Shown piece after piece: positions 16,886 through 26,849 of a DNA stretch of 42,881 bases. Origin of the DNA: Rhizobacter sp. Lineage in GTDB: Bacteria > Pseudomonadota > Gammaproteobacteria > Burkholderiales > Burkholderiaceae_C. The position numbers and the translations under genes were made by a program. The notes beneath the pieces are model-generated. The model was not told the origin of the DNA and ran no database searches. It saw only the letters and a program-made list of their open reading frames with translations. Location of the stretch: positions 1-42,881 of the forward strand of contig JANXZN010000063.1 of NCBI GenBank assembly GCA_025355545.1, read 5' to 3'. How positions within the stretch are numbered: the first letter of the stretch is position 1; each line of letters begins with the position of its first letter.

Positions 16886-17638
16886 GTGCGACTCGGCAGC
16901 GATCTGGTGCGGCGGGCCGACCTCTGGGCCGGGCTGCGGCAAGGGATGCTGCTGGGTGCCGCGGCGGTGGTCATGACCCTGCCGCCGGCAGGTCTCGCCA
17001 CCGCGCCGCTGCGCTCGACGCCCGGCCATGCCACGCGGTCGTTCGTCGACGCGCGCGTCGCCGATTTCGACGGGCGCCCCGCTTCGGTCGACGCGCGTCT
17101 GGTGGCCGACTGGATCGCGCGCTCGCAGGACAACCGCCGTCTGCCCTTTGCCATCCTCGACAAGCGCGACGCGCGCGTATTCGTCTTCGACGCCGGCGCC
17201 CATCTGATCGATTCCAGCCCGGTCCTGCTCGGTGCCGCGCCCGGTGACGATTCTGTGGTCGGCATCGGCAAGCGGCCGATCGCGCAGGTGCGGCCCGAGG
17301 AGCGCACCACGCCCGCGGGGCGTTTCGTCAGCCGGCACGGGCGCAATGCGTCCGGCGAAGATGTGGTCTGGGTCGACTACGACGCCGCGGTCTCGATGCA
17401 CCGAGTGCGGCCGGTGGACCCGAAGGAGCGGCGCCTTGAGCGCCTTGCCTCCAACGACCCGGCGCAGCGCCGTATTTCGTATGGCTGCATCAACGTGCCG
17501 GTAGCATTCTTCGACAACGTCGTGAAGCCGGTGCTCGGCACGCAGCGCGCCGTGGTTTATGTGCTGCCCGAGACCAGGCAGGTCGGCGCGACCTTCGCCA
17601 GCGTCCGCGCGGGCAGCCCCGAGGCGCGAACGATGTAA
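16886..17638 (+). CDS. L,D-transpeptidase (YkuD) domain protein, copy 1
   Basis: A 250-residue periplasmic protein. A hydrophobic signal-like region lies at about 18-38 (LRQGMLLGAAAVVMTLPPAG). The YkuD-like domain covers about 85-235: FAILDKRDARVFVFDAGAHLIDSSPVLLG, TPAGRF, WVDYDAAVSMHRVRP with the conserved His, and RISYGCINVPVAFFD with the catalytic Cys. In L,D-transpeptidases this Cys forms 3-3 peptidoglycan cross-links or attaches proteins to the wall. The usual SHGC is SYGC here. GTG 16886 has GAGG eight bases upstream. A close paralogue lies 142 bp downstream in the same direction. Confidence 0.82.
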   Translation: MRLGSDLVRRADLWAGLRQGMLLGAAAVVMTLPPAGLATAPLRSTPGHATRSFVDARVADFDGRPASVDARLVADWIARSQDNRRLPFAILDKRDARVFVFDAGAHLIDSSPVLLGAAPGDDSVVGIGKRPIAQVRPEERTTPAGRFVSRHGRNASGEDVVWVDYDAAVSMHRVRPVDPKERRLERLASNDPAQRRISYGCINVPVAFFDNVVKPVLGTQRAVVYVLPETRQVGATFASVRAGSPEARTM

Positions 17639-17780
17639 CGAATGCCCGGCCGGCGCGACGGGTCTTGAGTCCTCGCGACCTGCCACTCACGCGACAATTC
17701 ACCCTGGCCGCCGCCGTTGGCGCGCCCGGTGGGAGACAGTCTGTCGGCCTCGCCGCTGACCCCACCGAGGAATTGTCGCG

Positions 17781-18422
17781 ATGTCGCGTCGAGGCCAGAG
17801 GCTGTGTGCTGCAGCCATCCTGTTGTCGTGTGCCACGCTGTGCCGGGCCGCGCCCGATTTCGCGGCCGAGCGTGCCTCAGATGATGCCCGCTACGCCGCG
17901 GCCCAGGCCCTCGACGCAGGCGATGCGCAGGGCCGGCCGTTCGCAATCGTCGACAAGCGCGAGGCGCGCATCTATGTGTTCGACGCGTCCGGTCGCCTGG
18001 CCGGCGCCTCGCCTGTGCTGCTCGGCCTGGCCGCCGGCGACGCCGACACCGCCGACATCGCACAGCGCACTCCCGCCAGTCTCGCGCCGCTTGAGCGTGC
18101 CACGCCGGCCGGCCGCTTCGAATCGCAACCCGGCCACAACGACAAGGGCGAGGCGATCGTCTGGGTCGACTACGACGCGTCGCTGGCGATCCATCGCCTG
18201 CGCCCGGCACCGCCCCAGGAGCGCCGCGCCGAGCGGCTGGCGTCGCCGAGCGCCGACGACAACCGCATCTCGCGGGGCTGCATCGTCGTGCCGGTGGCGT
18301 TCTACGACAGCGTCGTCGGCCCGACCCTGGGTTCGCGCCGCGGCGTCGTCTACGTGCTGCCCGAGACGCGCCCGGTGCAGGCGCTGTTCGAGGCGCTGGA
18401 CCTCGCGCTGCTGACGCGCTGA
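17781..18422 (+). CDS. L,D-transpeptidase (YkuD) domain protein, copy 2
   Basis: A 213-residue paralogue of the preceding gene, with a signal peptide ([16 protein letters not shown], cleavage near residue 23). Matching blocks are [52 protein letters not shown] and [15 protein letters not shown], then VVYVLPETR in both. The motif is SRGC where most relatives have SHGC, but the His and Cys pair is kept. It lacks the roughly 40-residue linker of copy 1. GAGGAA precedes ATG 17781. The pair arose by tandem duplication, and divergence of the residue before GC suggests altered substrate use or activity (inference). Confidence 0.82.
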   Translation: MSRRGQRLCAAAILLSCATLCRAAPDFAAERASDDARYAAAQALDAGDAQGRPFAIVDKREARIYVFDASGRLAGASPVLLGLAAGDADTADIAQRTPASLAPLERATPAGRFESQPGHNDKGEAIVWVDYDASLAIHRLRPAPPQERRAERLASPSADDNRISRGCIVVPVAFYDSVVGPTLGSRRGVVYVLPETRPVQALFEALDLALLTR

Positions 18423-18471
18423 GTGCGAACGTACACTGCGCCCCAGTACGAACGGTGCATGGAGCGTGACG

Positions 18472-19737
18472 ATGAAGGTGTTGGTACTGGGCAGCGGCGT
18501 GATCGGCGTGTCGTGCGCCTACCAGCTCGCGCGCGCGGGCCACGAGGTGACGGTCGTCGACCGCCAGCCGGCGGCCGCGCTCGAGACGAGCTACGGCAAC
18601 GCCGGCGAGGTCTCGCCCGGCTATTCGTCGCCCTGGGCCGGCCCGGGCGTGCCGATCAAGGCGATCAAGTGGTTGCTGATGCAGCACCGGCCGCTGGTGA
18701 TCCGCCCCAACATCGACCTGAACCTGATCCGCTGGGGCCTGGCGATGCTGCGCAACTGCACCAGCGCGCGCTACGAACTCAACAAGAGCCGAATGGTGCG
18801 GCTGGCCGAATACAGCCGCGATTGCCTGAAGGTACTGCGTGCCGAGACCGGCATCCGCTACGACGAGCGCATGCAGGGCACCTTGCAGCTGTTTCGCACC
18901 CAGGCGCAACTCGACGGCACGGCCGCCGACATCGCGATCCTGAAGCGCTACGGCGTCGGCTTTGAGTTGCTGGACCGCGACGGCTGCATCCGCCACGAGC
19001 CTGCGCTCGCGCACGTCCGAGACAAGTTCGTCGGCGGCCTGCTGCTGCCCGGCGACGAGACCGGCGACTGCTTCAAGTTCACGCAGAACCTCGCCGCACT
19101 CGCGGTCCGGCAAGGCGTGCAGTTCCGCTACGGCACGCCGATCAAGCGGCTGCTGCTGTCCGGCAAGCAGATCGACGGCGTGCTCACCGATGCCGGCACG
19201 CTCAAGGCCGACGCCTACCTCGTCGCGCTCGGCAGCTACTCGCCGCTGCTGCTGAAGCCGATCGGCATGCGCGTCCCGGTGTACCCGGTCAAGGGCTACT
19301 CGATCACGGTGCCGATCACCGATGCGGGCGCTGCGCCCGAATCGACCGTGATGGACGAGAGCCACAAGGTCGCGGTGACGCGCCTGGGCGAACGCATCCG
19401 CGTCGGCGGCACCGCCGAACTCGCCGGCTACACGCTCAAGCTGCACGACGCGCGGCGCGCGACGCTGGAGCATGTCGTCACCGACCTGTTCCCGCGCGGC
19501 GGCGACGTGAAGCGCGCCGAGTTCTGGTGCGGGCTGCGCCCGATGACGCCGGACGGCACGCCGGTCGTCGGCGGCACGCGCCTGTCGAACCTCTATCTCG
19601 CGACCGGCCACGGCACGCTCGGCTGGACTATGGCGGCTGGCACCGGCCGGCTGATGGCCGATGTGATTTCGGGTCGCGCGCCCGGCATCGACCTGAACGG
19701 GCTGACGGTCGAGCGCTACCCGAACGTCTACGCCTGA
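18472..19737 (+). CDS. dadA: D-amino-acid dehydrogenase small subunit
   Basis: DadA is an FAD-dependent membrane-associated enzyme that oxidises D-amino acids, classically D-alanine, to 2-oxo acids and passes electrons to the respiratory chain. The product from ATG 18472 has 421 residues. The dinucleotide fold is at the N-terminus ([20 protein letters not shown]), followed by [21 protein letters not shown], a DadA hallmark. The C-terminal FAD region reads [18 protein letters not shown] and [21 protein letters not shown] seven bases upstream decides the start over a GTG two codons earlier. Its place after two peptidoglycan-type genes may be functional. The stop is 17 bp from the convergent M61 gene. 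Confidence 0.95.
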   Translation: MKVLVLGSGVIGVSCAYQLARAGHEVTVVDRQPAAALETSYGNAGEVSPGYSSPWAGPGVPIKAIKWLLMQHRPLVIRPNIDLNLIRWGLAMLRNCTSARYELNKSRMVRLAEYSRDCLKVLRAETGIRYDERMQGTLQLFRTQAQLDGTAADIAILKRYGVGFELLDRDGCIRHEPALAHVRDKFVGGLLLPGDETGDCFKFTQNLAALAVRQGVQFRYGTPIKRLLLSGKQIDGVLTDAGTLKADAYLVALGSYSPLLLKPIGMRVPVYPVKGYSITVPITDAGAAPESTVMDESHKVAVTRLGERIRVGGTAELAGYTLKLHDARRATLEHVVTDLFPRGGDVKRAEFWCGLRPMTPDGTPVVGGTRLSNLYLATGHGTLGWTMAAGTGRLMADVISGRAPGIDLNGLTVERYPNVYA

Positions 19738-19754
19738 GCGCAGGCGCGTTCGCG

Positions 19755-21689
19755 CTAAGGCCGCGGCGACAGCAGCGGCGTCAGCCGGTCTTCGGTGCCA
19801 TCGATGCGTTCCAGCTTCGGGTAGCGCAGGCCGGCCGAGTACGCGAGGCTGACGGTCTTGTAGTGATCGCCGTCCTTGACCAGCAGCCGGATCGGCGCCT
19901 TGCTCGTCTTCGCCGCGCCGATCGCGCCCTTCAGGCGCTCGGCCTTGTAGGCCAGGCCGTCGACCGCGATCAGCTGCACCGCGTTGCTCAGGCCCGCGTC
20001 GAACGCCGGGCTGCCCCAGCGCACGCCGGTGAGCCGGTTGTCCTTGCCGACATCGAAGCCGACCGAGTAAGAGAAGTCCTCGTACTTGCGCTTCGCCGCG
20101 AAGCCCTTGCTGAAGCTGTTCGGCTCCTCGCTCCAGGCCAGGCGCCAGCCCGATCGCTGCAGACCGTTCAGCGGCGCGCCCGGCGCGTGCGTGTCCAGGC
20201 GCTCGCGCAGGAAGCGCGCCCAGTCGTACGGCTGCACGCGGTTCAGCGCCGCGACGACGATGTCGAAGGTGTAGGTCAGCGGCGCGATGTCGGCGTCGGT
20301 GCGGCCCGGCTGCGGGCCGAAGAACGCCCGCGCGAAATCGTCGAGCGAGCGCTGGCCGCCGGAGGCGTCGCGGATCAGCATGTCGGCCTCGAGCCAGACC
20401 AGCACCATCTCCTCGTAGTAGTCGGAACTGCCGCGCTGCCAGTCGAGCCAGTCGCGGCCCTCGTGGCGTTCGCCCATCACGGCCTGGTTGGTCGTGTCCT
20501 GCAGGTTGCGCCACGCGCGGCCGCTCTGGGCGTCGATCCACGCGGCGGTGTTCGCCAGCGTGTCCAGCATGTCGTTCTTCGGCACCAGGCCGGAGCGCGC
20601 CGCCAGCACATAGCCCCAGAACTGGGTCTGGCCCTCGTACATCCACAGCAGCGAGTTCTGCATCGGCGTGTTGGTGTTCGGCGTCCACAGATCCGCCGGG
20701 CGGCGGTACTTGCCGTTCCACGAGTGCGCGAACTCGTGCGCCAACTGGTCGCGATCGACCGACGACTTGTCCCAGTCGGCGAAGTAGCCGGGCTCGGCGC
20801 TGTTCTCGCTCGACTGGTGATGCTCCAGGCCGATCCCGCCGAGCTGGTCGCTGATCGCGAGCAGGAAGTCGTAGTGCGCGTAGTGGCGCGCGCCGAACAG
20901 CCGATCGGCCTGCGTCACCAGCGCGCGGTGCACGGCGAGCTGCCCGGGCGTGATCGCGAGCTCGCCCGAGGTGTCGGCGACCAGGTCCAGGAACGCCGGC
21001 GCGCGCCCGTTCGGCGCCGCGTCGGGGTCGAGGTCGACGCGCGCGAAGTGCTTGCCGGCGAACACCGGTGAGTCGATCAGCGTCTCGACGCTGACCGGCT
21101 TGAACACGACGCTCGCGCCGTCGCGCGTCGCCGCTTCGAGCGCGCTGCCGAAGCTCCAGCCCGCGGGCAGCCGCAGGCTCGGCCGCACCGTGATGCGCGA
21201 GTCGAAGTGCCCCGCCGGGTACAGCAGCACCGCGTTCCACTGCAGGTTCAGCATTTCGGGGGTGACGACGACGCGGCCGCCGCCGTCGGCGTCCAGCGGC
21301 GAGAGCTGCTGGAAATCGAGATCGAGCGTGCTGACGCCGGCCGGCACCTCGAGCGTGAACGCGTAGACGTCGAGCGGGTCGCGCCGCCACGCGATCGGCT
21401 GGCCGGCGGCGCTGATCTTCAGGCCGTCGAACTCGGTGATGCGGCCGGTCGGCGCGTGGTTGCCGGGCAGCCAGCGCGGGTAGTACAGACGCAGCGGGCC
21501 GGGCGACACCGGCAGCGTCTCGCGGACGCGGAAGATGCGTCGGTCCAGGTCGGTCGCGTCGACCTGCAGCGTGATCGTGCCGGGGTAGGGGGCGTCGGCG
21601 GGGGCCGGTTGAGAGTGGGCGGGTGCGTTGGCTGCGATCAGCGCCAGCGCGAACGCCGCACGGGCGAGCGTCGAGGAAAGATACTGCAT
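19755..21689 (-). CDS. M61-family metallopeptidase (glycyl aminopeptidase-like)
   Basis: A 644-residue exported zinc peptidase. There is a signal peptide (residues 1-26, AAFALALIAANAPAHSQ). The N-terminal beta-sandwich domain contains LRLYYPRWLPGNHAPTGRI. The gluzincin domain has a GGIGLEHHQS segment in place of the usual GxMEN, then HEFAHSWNGK near residue 317 (zinc-binding HExxH), and WMYEGQTQFWGYVLA with the third ligand Glu. A C-terminal PDZ domain (about 550-620) has GSPAFDAGLSNAVQLIAVDGL. M61 enzymes show preference for N-terminal Gly/Ala. It is divergent from the carboxyltransferase gene. The stop nearly abuts dadA. Confidence 0.93.
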   Translation of the reverse strand: MQYLSSTLARAAFALALIAANAPAHSQPAPADAPYPGTITLQVDATDLDRRIFRVRETLPVSPGPLRLYYPRWLPGNHAPTGRITEFDGLKISAAGQPIAWRRDPLDVYAFTLEVPAGVSTLDLDFQQLSPLDADGGGRVVVTPEMLNLQWNAVLLYPAGHFDSRITVRPSLRLPAGWSFGSALEAATRDGASVVFKPVSVETLIDSPVFAGKHFARVDLDPDAAPNGRAPAFLDLVADTSGELAITPGQLAVHRALVTQADRLFGARHYAHYDFLLAISDQLGGIGLEHHQSSENSAEPGYFADWDKSSVDRDQLAHEFAHSWNGKYRRPADLWTPNTNTPMQNSLLWMYEGQTQFWGYVLAARSGLVPKNDMLDTLANTAAWIDAQSGRAWRNLQDTTNQAVMGERHEGRDWLDWQRGSSDYYEEMVLVWLEADMLIRDASGGQRSLDDFARAFFGPQPGRTDADIAPLTYTFDIVVAALNRVQPYDWARFLRERLDTHAPGAPLNGLQRSGWRLAWSEEPNSFSKGFAAKRKYEDFSYSVGFDVGKDNRLTGVRWGSPAFDAGLSNAVQLIAVDGLAYKAERLKGAIGAAKTSKAPIRLLVKDGDHYKTVSLAYSAGLRYPKLERIDGTEDRLTPLLSPRP

Positions 21690-21823
21690 CGAGGTAGCGA
21701 TGTTGAGAGCGCGATGCGATCGTGTCGCCGGGCGCGGAGCCGCGACGATACGGCATCCGCCAGCCGGTTCCGGCCTGCCGCGACGGCGGCTTCGCTACAG
21801 TTGGTATCCAGGAGACCCCGACG

Positions 21824-23671
21824 ATGGCGACGATGGCGACGAGCGAGCAGAAGATTCACGCCCCGATGGCCTGCACCGTGGTCGACGTGCCGGTCGCGCT
21901 CGGTCAGGCGGTGCGCACCGGCCAGACGCTGCTGGTGCTCGAGGCGATGAAGATGGAGCACGAGGTCCGCGCCGAGGCCGACGGCCAGGTGCTGCAGCTC
22001 GGCACGCGTGCCGGCGAGCTCGTCGCCGAGGGCGATCTGCTGATGCGGCTCGGCGCACCGCTCGCCGCCGCGGCCGCCGCGACGGTCGGCGTCGCGCAGG
22101 CCAGCGCGGCAGCGCCCGACACGGCGCTGCGCGCCGACCTGCAGGAGGTGATCGCGCGCCACGCCTTCACGCTCGACGCGCAGCGCCCCGAGGCGCTCGC
22201 GAAACGCCACGCGCTGGGCCTGCGGACCGCGCGCGAGAACCTCGCCGATCTGTGCGACGCCGGCAGCTTCATCGAGTACGGCGCACTGGCGATCGCCGCG
22301 CAGCGCTCGCGTCGCAGCCTGGAGGACCTGATCGCCAACACGCCGGCCGACGGCATGGTGACCGGCATCGGCAGCATCAACGGCGCGCGATTCGGCGAGG
22401 GCAGGGCGCGCTGCGTCGTGATGGCCTACGACGCGACCGTGCTCGCCGGCACGCAGGGCATGCGCAATCACCAGAAGACCGACCGCATGCTCGGCATCGC
22501 GCTGCAGCAGCGGCTGCCGGTGGTGCTGTTCGCCGAGGGCGGCGGCGGCCGACCCGGCGACACCGATATGCCGATCGTCGCCGGCCTGCACGTGACGAGT
22601 TTCGCGAGCTATGCGCGCTTGAGCGGCCAGGTGCCGGTGGTCGGCATCGTCGCCGGCCGCTGCTTCGCCGGCAATGCCGCGCTGCTCGGCTGCAGCGATG
22701 TGATCATCGCGACCAAACGCAGCAACATCGGCATGGGCGGCCCGGCGATGGTCGAGGGTGGTGGCCTCGGCGTGTTCTCACCCGAGCAGATCGGGCCCAG
22801 CGATGTGCAGTCGGCGAACGGCGTGATCGACCTGCTGGTCGACGACGAGGTCGCCGCGGTCGCCGCGGCGCGTCAGTACCTGGGCTACTTCCAGGGCGCG
22901 ACCGAGCACTGGTCGGCAGCCGACCCCATGCTGCTGCGCGACGTGCTGCCCGAGAATCGGGTGCGCGTCTACGACATGCGCCGGGTGATGCGCCTGGTCG
23001 CCGATACCGACTCGCTGCTCGAACTGCGCAGCGGCTTCGGCGCCGGCATCTTCACCGCTTTGGCGCGCATCGAGGGGCGGCCGATCGGCCTGATCGCCAG
23101 CAACCCGGCGCACCTGGGCGGCGCGATCGATGCCGACGCGGCCGACAAGGCGGCGCGCTTCATGCAGTTGTGCAACGCGCACGGACTGCCGCTGGCCTCG
23201 CTGGTCGATACCCCCGGCTTCATGGTCGGGCCCGAGGTCGAGGTGCACGCGCAGGTACGCCACGTGAGCCGCATGTTCGTCGCCGCTGCGCACCTGCGTG
23301 TGCCTTTCCTCGCGGTGGTGCTGCGCAAGGGCTACGGGCTGGGTGCGATGGCGATGACCGGCGGCGGCTTCCATGCGCCGTTGTTCACCGCGGCCTGGCC
23401 GAGCGGCGAGTTCGGCGCGATGGGGCAGGAAGGCGCGGTGCGGCTGGGCTACCGCAAGGAACTGGAGGCGCTGCCGGAAGGCCCGCGGCGCGACGCGTTG
23501 TACCAGCGTCACGTGGCCGAGCACTACGCGAAAGGCAAGGCGATCAACATGGCCGCGACGCTGGAGATCGACGCGGTCATCGACCCCGCCGAGACGCGGC
23601 GCTGGCTGTCGCAGGGGCTGGCGTCGGCCCGTGTGGCCGCGCCAGCGGGCCAGGGTGTCGATCCCTGGTGA
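21824..23671 (+). CDS. Biotinyl-domain/carboxyltransferase fusion (acyl-CoA carboxylase subunit)
   Basis: A 615-residue protein fusing a biotin carrier and a carboxyltransferase. Residues 5-75 form the biotinyl domain with EAMKMEHE and Lys43 as the biotin site. From about 95 on comes a propionyl/acetyl-CoA carboxylase-type carboxyltransferase: TPADGMVTGIGSING, VMAYDATVLAGTQGMRNHQKTDRML, GGGGRPGDTD, and in the second half LVDTPGFMVGPEVE and GYGLGAMAMTGGGFH. AGGAG precedes ATG 21824. No biotin carboxylase is fused or adjacent, so a partner must be encoded elsewhere. The acyl-CoA substrate cannot be told from sequence; propionyl-, acetyl- or methylcrotonyl-type are possible. Confidence 0.85.
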   Translation: MATMATSEQKIHAPMACTVVDVPVALGQAVRTGQTLLVLEAMKMEHEVRAEADGQVLQLGTRAGELVAEGDLLMRLGAPLAAAAAATVGVAQASAAAPDTALRADLQEVIARHAFTLDAQRPEALAKRHALGLRTARENLADLCDAGSFIEYGALAIAAQRSRRSLEDLIANTPADGMVTGIGSINGARFGEGRARCVVMAYDATVLAGTQGMRNHQKTDRMLGIALQQRLPVVLFAEGGGGRPGDTDMPIVAGLHVTSFASYARLSGQVPVVGIVAGRCFAGNAALLGCSDVIIATKRSNIGMGGPAMVEGGGLGVFSPEQIGPSDVQSANGVIDLLVDDEVAAVAAARQYLGYFQGATEHWSAADPMLLRDVLPENRVRVYDMRRVMRLVADTDSLLELRSGFGAGIFTALARIEGRPIGLIASNPAHLGGAIDADAADKAARFMQLCNAHGLPLASLVDTPGFMVGPEVEVHAQVRHVSRMFVAAAHLRVPFLAVVLRKGYGLGAMAMTGGGFHAPLFTAAWPSGEFGAMGQEGAVRLGYRKELEALPEGPRRDALYQRHVAEHYAKGKAINMAATLEIDAVIDPAETRRWLSQGLASARVAAPAGQGVDPW

Positions 23672-23677
23672 CGACGC

Positions 23678-23875
23678 TCAGCCCGGCTCGACGCCGCGCG
23701 GTGCGTCGGGCCAGTAGCGCGATTGCAGCGCCGGGTGCGCCGCCTCGTAACCGAACTCGACCGGCTCGCTGTCGTCGCCCGAAGGCGCCCGGTTCGAGCC
23801 CGCGTTCTGGCCCGCGTTCTGGCCCGAGAAGTACCAGCGTCGCACGTCTGCCACCCAATCCGCATCGTTGCCCAT
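23678..23875 (-). CDS. Small conserved acidic hypothetical protein (65 aa)
   Basis: A 65-residue acidic protein starting MGNDADWVADVRRWYFSGQN and ending with a Trp/Tyr-rich segment (ELGYEAAHP-like EFGYEAAHPALQSRYWPDAP). I recall short proteins with the same two ends in other Burkholderiales, so I consider it real; no function is known. Two ATGs are adjacent (23878 and 23875); the second has a GGAGA six bases upstream and is preferred. The middle contains QNAGQNAG, from a 12-bp tandem duplication. The stop is 6 bp from the convergent carboxyltransferase stop. Confidence 0.6.
   Translation of the reverse strand: MGNDADWVADVRRWYFSGQNAGQNAGSNRAPSGDDSEPVEFGYEAAHPALQSRYWPDAPRGVEPG
23799..23822. 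repeat. 12-bp tandem duplication inside the small gene
   Basis: The 12-mer CCCGCGTTCTGG occurs twice without gap (23799-23810 and 23811-23822). It adds four residues in frame (QNAG repeated) in the linker of the small protein. This is a typical slippage product. Confidence 0.9.
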
Positions 23876-24049
23876 CATTGTCTCCGTGCCGGCCGCGCCA
23901 CGCGGCCCTGATGAACCTATCGTCCGCGTGCGGCGCAGACCGCACCATCGGCTGATCGGTCAAGCGGCTGTAGGGGTTCGCCTACGGGTTGCACCGGGCA
24001 ATGTGTGTTCAGATGGCGGCCTGCTGTTTTCTGCGCCGCGCCGCCCGAG

Positions 24050-25416
24050 ATGACTTCGCCCACCCCGCTGGCAGCCACCGCGACCGCCGACGCCGTGCGA
24101 CCGGCCGGCCCGGCGGTGCGGCACCTGCACCAGATCCTGCTGTGGCCGCTGCGCCGCGACGGCGGCCAGCCGCACCGCACGCCGTGGCAGGTGTTGCGCG
24201 ACCTCGGCGAGGCGTCACCCTGGCGCGAGGTCGTCGCCGAATACATCGGCGACAGCGCGCGCTTCCACGAGCGCCACTACCACGAGTTCGTGACCTTCCT
24301 GCCCTGCGTGCAGCGCATCCTGTACGGCGAGGGCCGCAAGGCGGCCGCGCCGGCCGCGGCCGGCGACTGCGACGCCGACGCGCCGATGCGCGTGTTCCGC
24401 CGCGAGTACATCGCCCAGTTGCGCGTCGTCGCCCGCCCCGGCGATGCGCCGGTGACGCTGGAGGTCATCCACGTCGACCTGTACTTCTTCTTCGATGTCG
24501 ACGTGGTGCTGCTGAATCTCGAACTCGGCGCCAACGACCTGACGCTGGTCCAGGCCCAGGAGCAGGTCTACTGCGTCGGCCGCGCCTACCCGGCGGGCTG
24601 GGACGCGAGCGGGCGCGCGCTGCACACCGCGAACAGCGTCGAGTGGATCGACGCGCAAGGGGCGGTGATGGCACGCTCCGACGCGCAGCAGCGCGAGCTG
24701 TTCGCGTCGCCCTACGGCAGCGGCCAAGCGCTGATCGTGATCGGCGACGCGCGCTCGAGCTGCTGCGGTCGCCGTGACCGCGGTGTGCTGGCGCAGTTCC
24801 GCCACCAGCACTTCCTGCTGTTCCCGATCGCGCACTTCCAGAAGGCGGCGCTGCCGATGTCGTCGGACCGCCTGGTCGAGGCGCTGAGAATCTCGTCATG
24901 GGCGACGCCGACAGCGTGCGCGCGTTCAGGCGCTCGATCCGCCGCAGCTTCGAGAGCTTTCTGCGCTTCACGCACCGCTACTGGTTCCACGAGGTCTCTG
25001 AGCAGGCGCGGGTGCGCGCGCTGTTCCACCTGTGCGCCGGCCACCTCGGCACCGATGCGCTGTACGACGTGGTCAAGGTGCGCATCGCCGACATGAACAC
25101 CTACCTCGATGCCGACAGCCCGCGCCGCCAGGCCAGCACGGTGGTGCGCCTGACGGGGGTCACGATCGTCGGCCTGATCGGCACCGTGACGACCGGCTTC
25201 CTCGGCATGAACCGGTTGGCCGAGGCCGACGCGCCGCTCGCGCGCAAGCTCTGGATCTTCGCGATCACCGTCGTGCTGACGACGGTGCTGACCTTCTACA
25301 CGATGGGCAAGTCCAAGGGGCTGTCGGACTTTCTCGATGCGCGGTCGAACCAGCACCTGTCGGTGTCGGCCAGGCTCCAGGCGCTAGCCGGGGTCTGGCG
25401 TCGCAGCGCCGACTGA
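24050..25416 (+). pseudogene. CorA-like divalent-cation transporter, frameshifted
   Basis: Two frames together encode one CorA-superfamily inner-membrane protein. The first runs from ATG 24050 (MTSPTPLAATATADAVRP) and carries a cytoplasmic domain with HYHEFVTFLPCVQRILYG and FRHQHFLLFPIAHFQKAALPMSS. Near 24884-24890 the homology passes to another frame: DADSVRAFRRSIRRSFESFLRFTHRYWFHEVSEQ, then two transmembrane segments, with the GMN motif in GTVTTGFLGMN. The span is 1367 nt, one short of 456 codons, so a single missing base (GG to G would suffice) explains the break. Relatives are annotated as magnesium/cobalt transporters. Either a recent pseudogene or a sequence error. Confidence 0.75.
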
Positions 25417-25421
25417 GCCTC

Positions 25422-26849
25422 ATGGAACTCACGGAGCTCTCGGCCACGGCGCTGTCGCAAGCGATCCATGCGCGCCGCGTTTCGTGCCGCGAGGTGATGC
25501 AGGCCTGCCTCGCCCGCATCGCGCGCGTGAACCCGCTGCACAACGCCCTCGTCAGCCTGCGCGACGGCGACGCGCTGCTGCGCTAGGCCGACGCGCGCGA
25601 CGCCGAACTCGCGCGCGGCCGCAGCGCCGGCTGGATGCACGGCCTGCCGCAGGCGATCAAGGACATCGCGCCGACCGCCGGGCTGCGCAGCACGATGGGC
25701 TCGCCGCTGCTGAAAGACTTCGTGCCGCGCGAAGACGGCCTGATGGTGCAGCGCATGAAGGCGGCCGGCTGCATCGTGATCGGCAAGAGCAACACGCCCG
25801 AGTTTGGGCTGGGTTCGCACACCTTCAACGAGATCTTCGGCGTCACCGGCAATGCCTACGATGTGAGCAAATCGGCCGGCGGCAGCAGCGGCGGCGCGGC
25901 CGTGGCGCTGGCGACCAGGATGCTGCCGGTCGCCGACGGCAGCGACTTCATGGGCAGCCTGCGCAACCCGGCCGGCTGGAACAACGTGTTCGGGCTGCGC
26001 CCGAGCCAGGGCCGCGTACCGCAATGGCCGGCGGCCGACGTGTGGGTCACGCAGCTCGGCACCGAAGGGCCGATGGCGCGCACGGTCGAAGATCTCGCGC
26101 GACTGCTCGACGTACAGGCCGGGCCGGATCCGCGCCTGCCGCTGGCGCTGGCGAAGCACGCGCCGTTCGTCGATGCGCTGGATCGTGTCGACGGCGCGCG
26201 CGCCAGCGTCGGCTGGCTCGGTGATTTGAACGGCTACCTGGCGATGGAGCCGGGCGTTCTCGAGGTGTGCGAACAGGCGCTGCGCCGCCTCGAAGGCGTC
26301 GGCTGTGCGATCGAGCCGAGCGCGCTCGGGTACTCGCCCGAGGCGGTCTGGCAGGCCTGGCTGGTGTGGCGCCGCTGGCTCGTCGCCGGGCGCATCGCGC
26401 CGTTCCTGCTGAAGCCTGCCAACCGTGCGCTGATCAAGCCCGAGGCCTTGTGGGAGCACGACCAGGCCGCCGGGCTGACGGGTGCGCAGACCTTGGACGC
26501 GAGCGCGCAGCGCAGCGCGTTCTACCAGCACCTGCTGACCCTGTTCGAGCGCTGCGACGTGCTCGCGCTGCCGAGCGCGCAGGTCTGGCCCTTCGACGCC
26601 GCGCTGCGCTGGCCGAGCCACATCGCCGGCCGCGCGATGGACACCTACCACCGCTGGATGGAGGTCACGATCTACGCCACGCTGGCCGGCCTGCCCTGCA
26701 TCAGCGTGCCGGCAGGCTTCGGCGCCAGCGGGCTGCCGATGGGGCTGCAGCTGATCGGTCGGCCGCAGGGCGAGGCGGCGCTGCTGCGGCTGGCGCAGGC
26801 GTACGAGCTGGCGGCGCAGGACGTGCTGCGGCTCACGCCGCCAGCTTGA
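25422..26849 (+). pseudogene. Amidase with an internal amber stop
   Basis: The full frame from ATG 25422 is 475 codons and encodes an amidase-signature hydrolase. It is interrupted by TAG at 25584-25586 (codon 55), after DGDALLR and before ADARDAELARG. CAG to TAG (Gln) is the likely change. After the stop all catalytic parts are present: Lys80 (GLPQAIKDIAPTAG), the SAGGSSGGAAVALA loop with the cis-Ser, and the nucleophile in ADGSDFMGSLRNPAGWNNVFGLRPS. Restart at an internal ATG (25635) would lose the N-terminal helices. It begins 6 bp after the CorA-like gene and its 3' end overlaps sugE by 17 bp. Confidence 0.82.

Noticed and set aside
17557-21756. A 1399-codon open frame on the minus strand across dadA, the transpeptidases and the M61 gene
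   Set aside because: It is composed of Arg/Ala/Pro-rich translation without domains and covers five well-supported genes in other frames.
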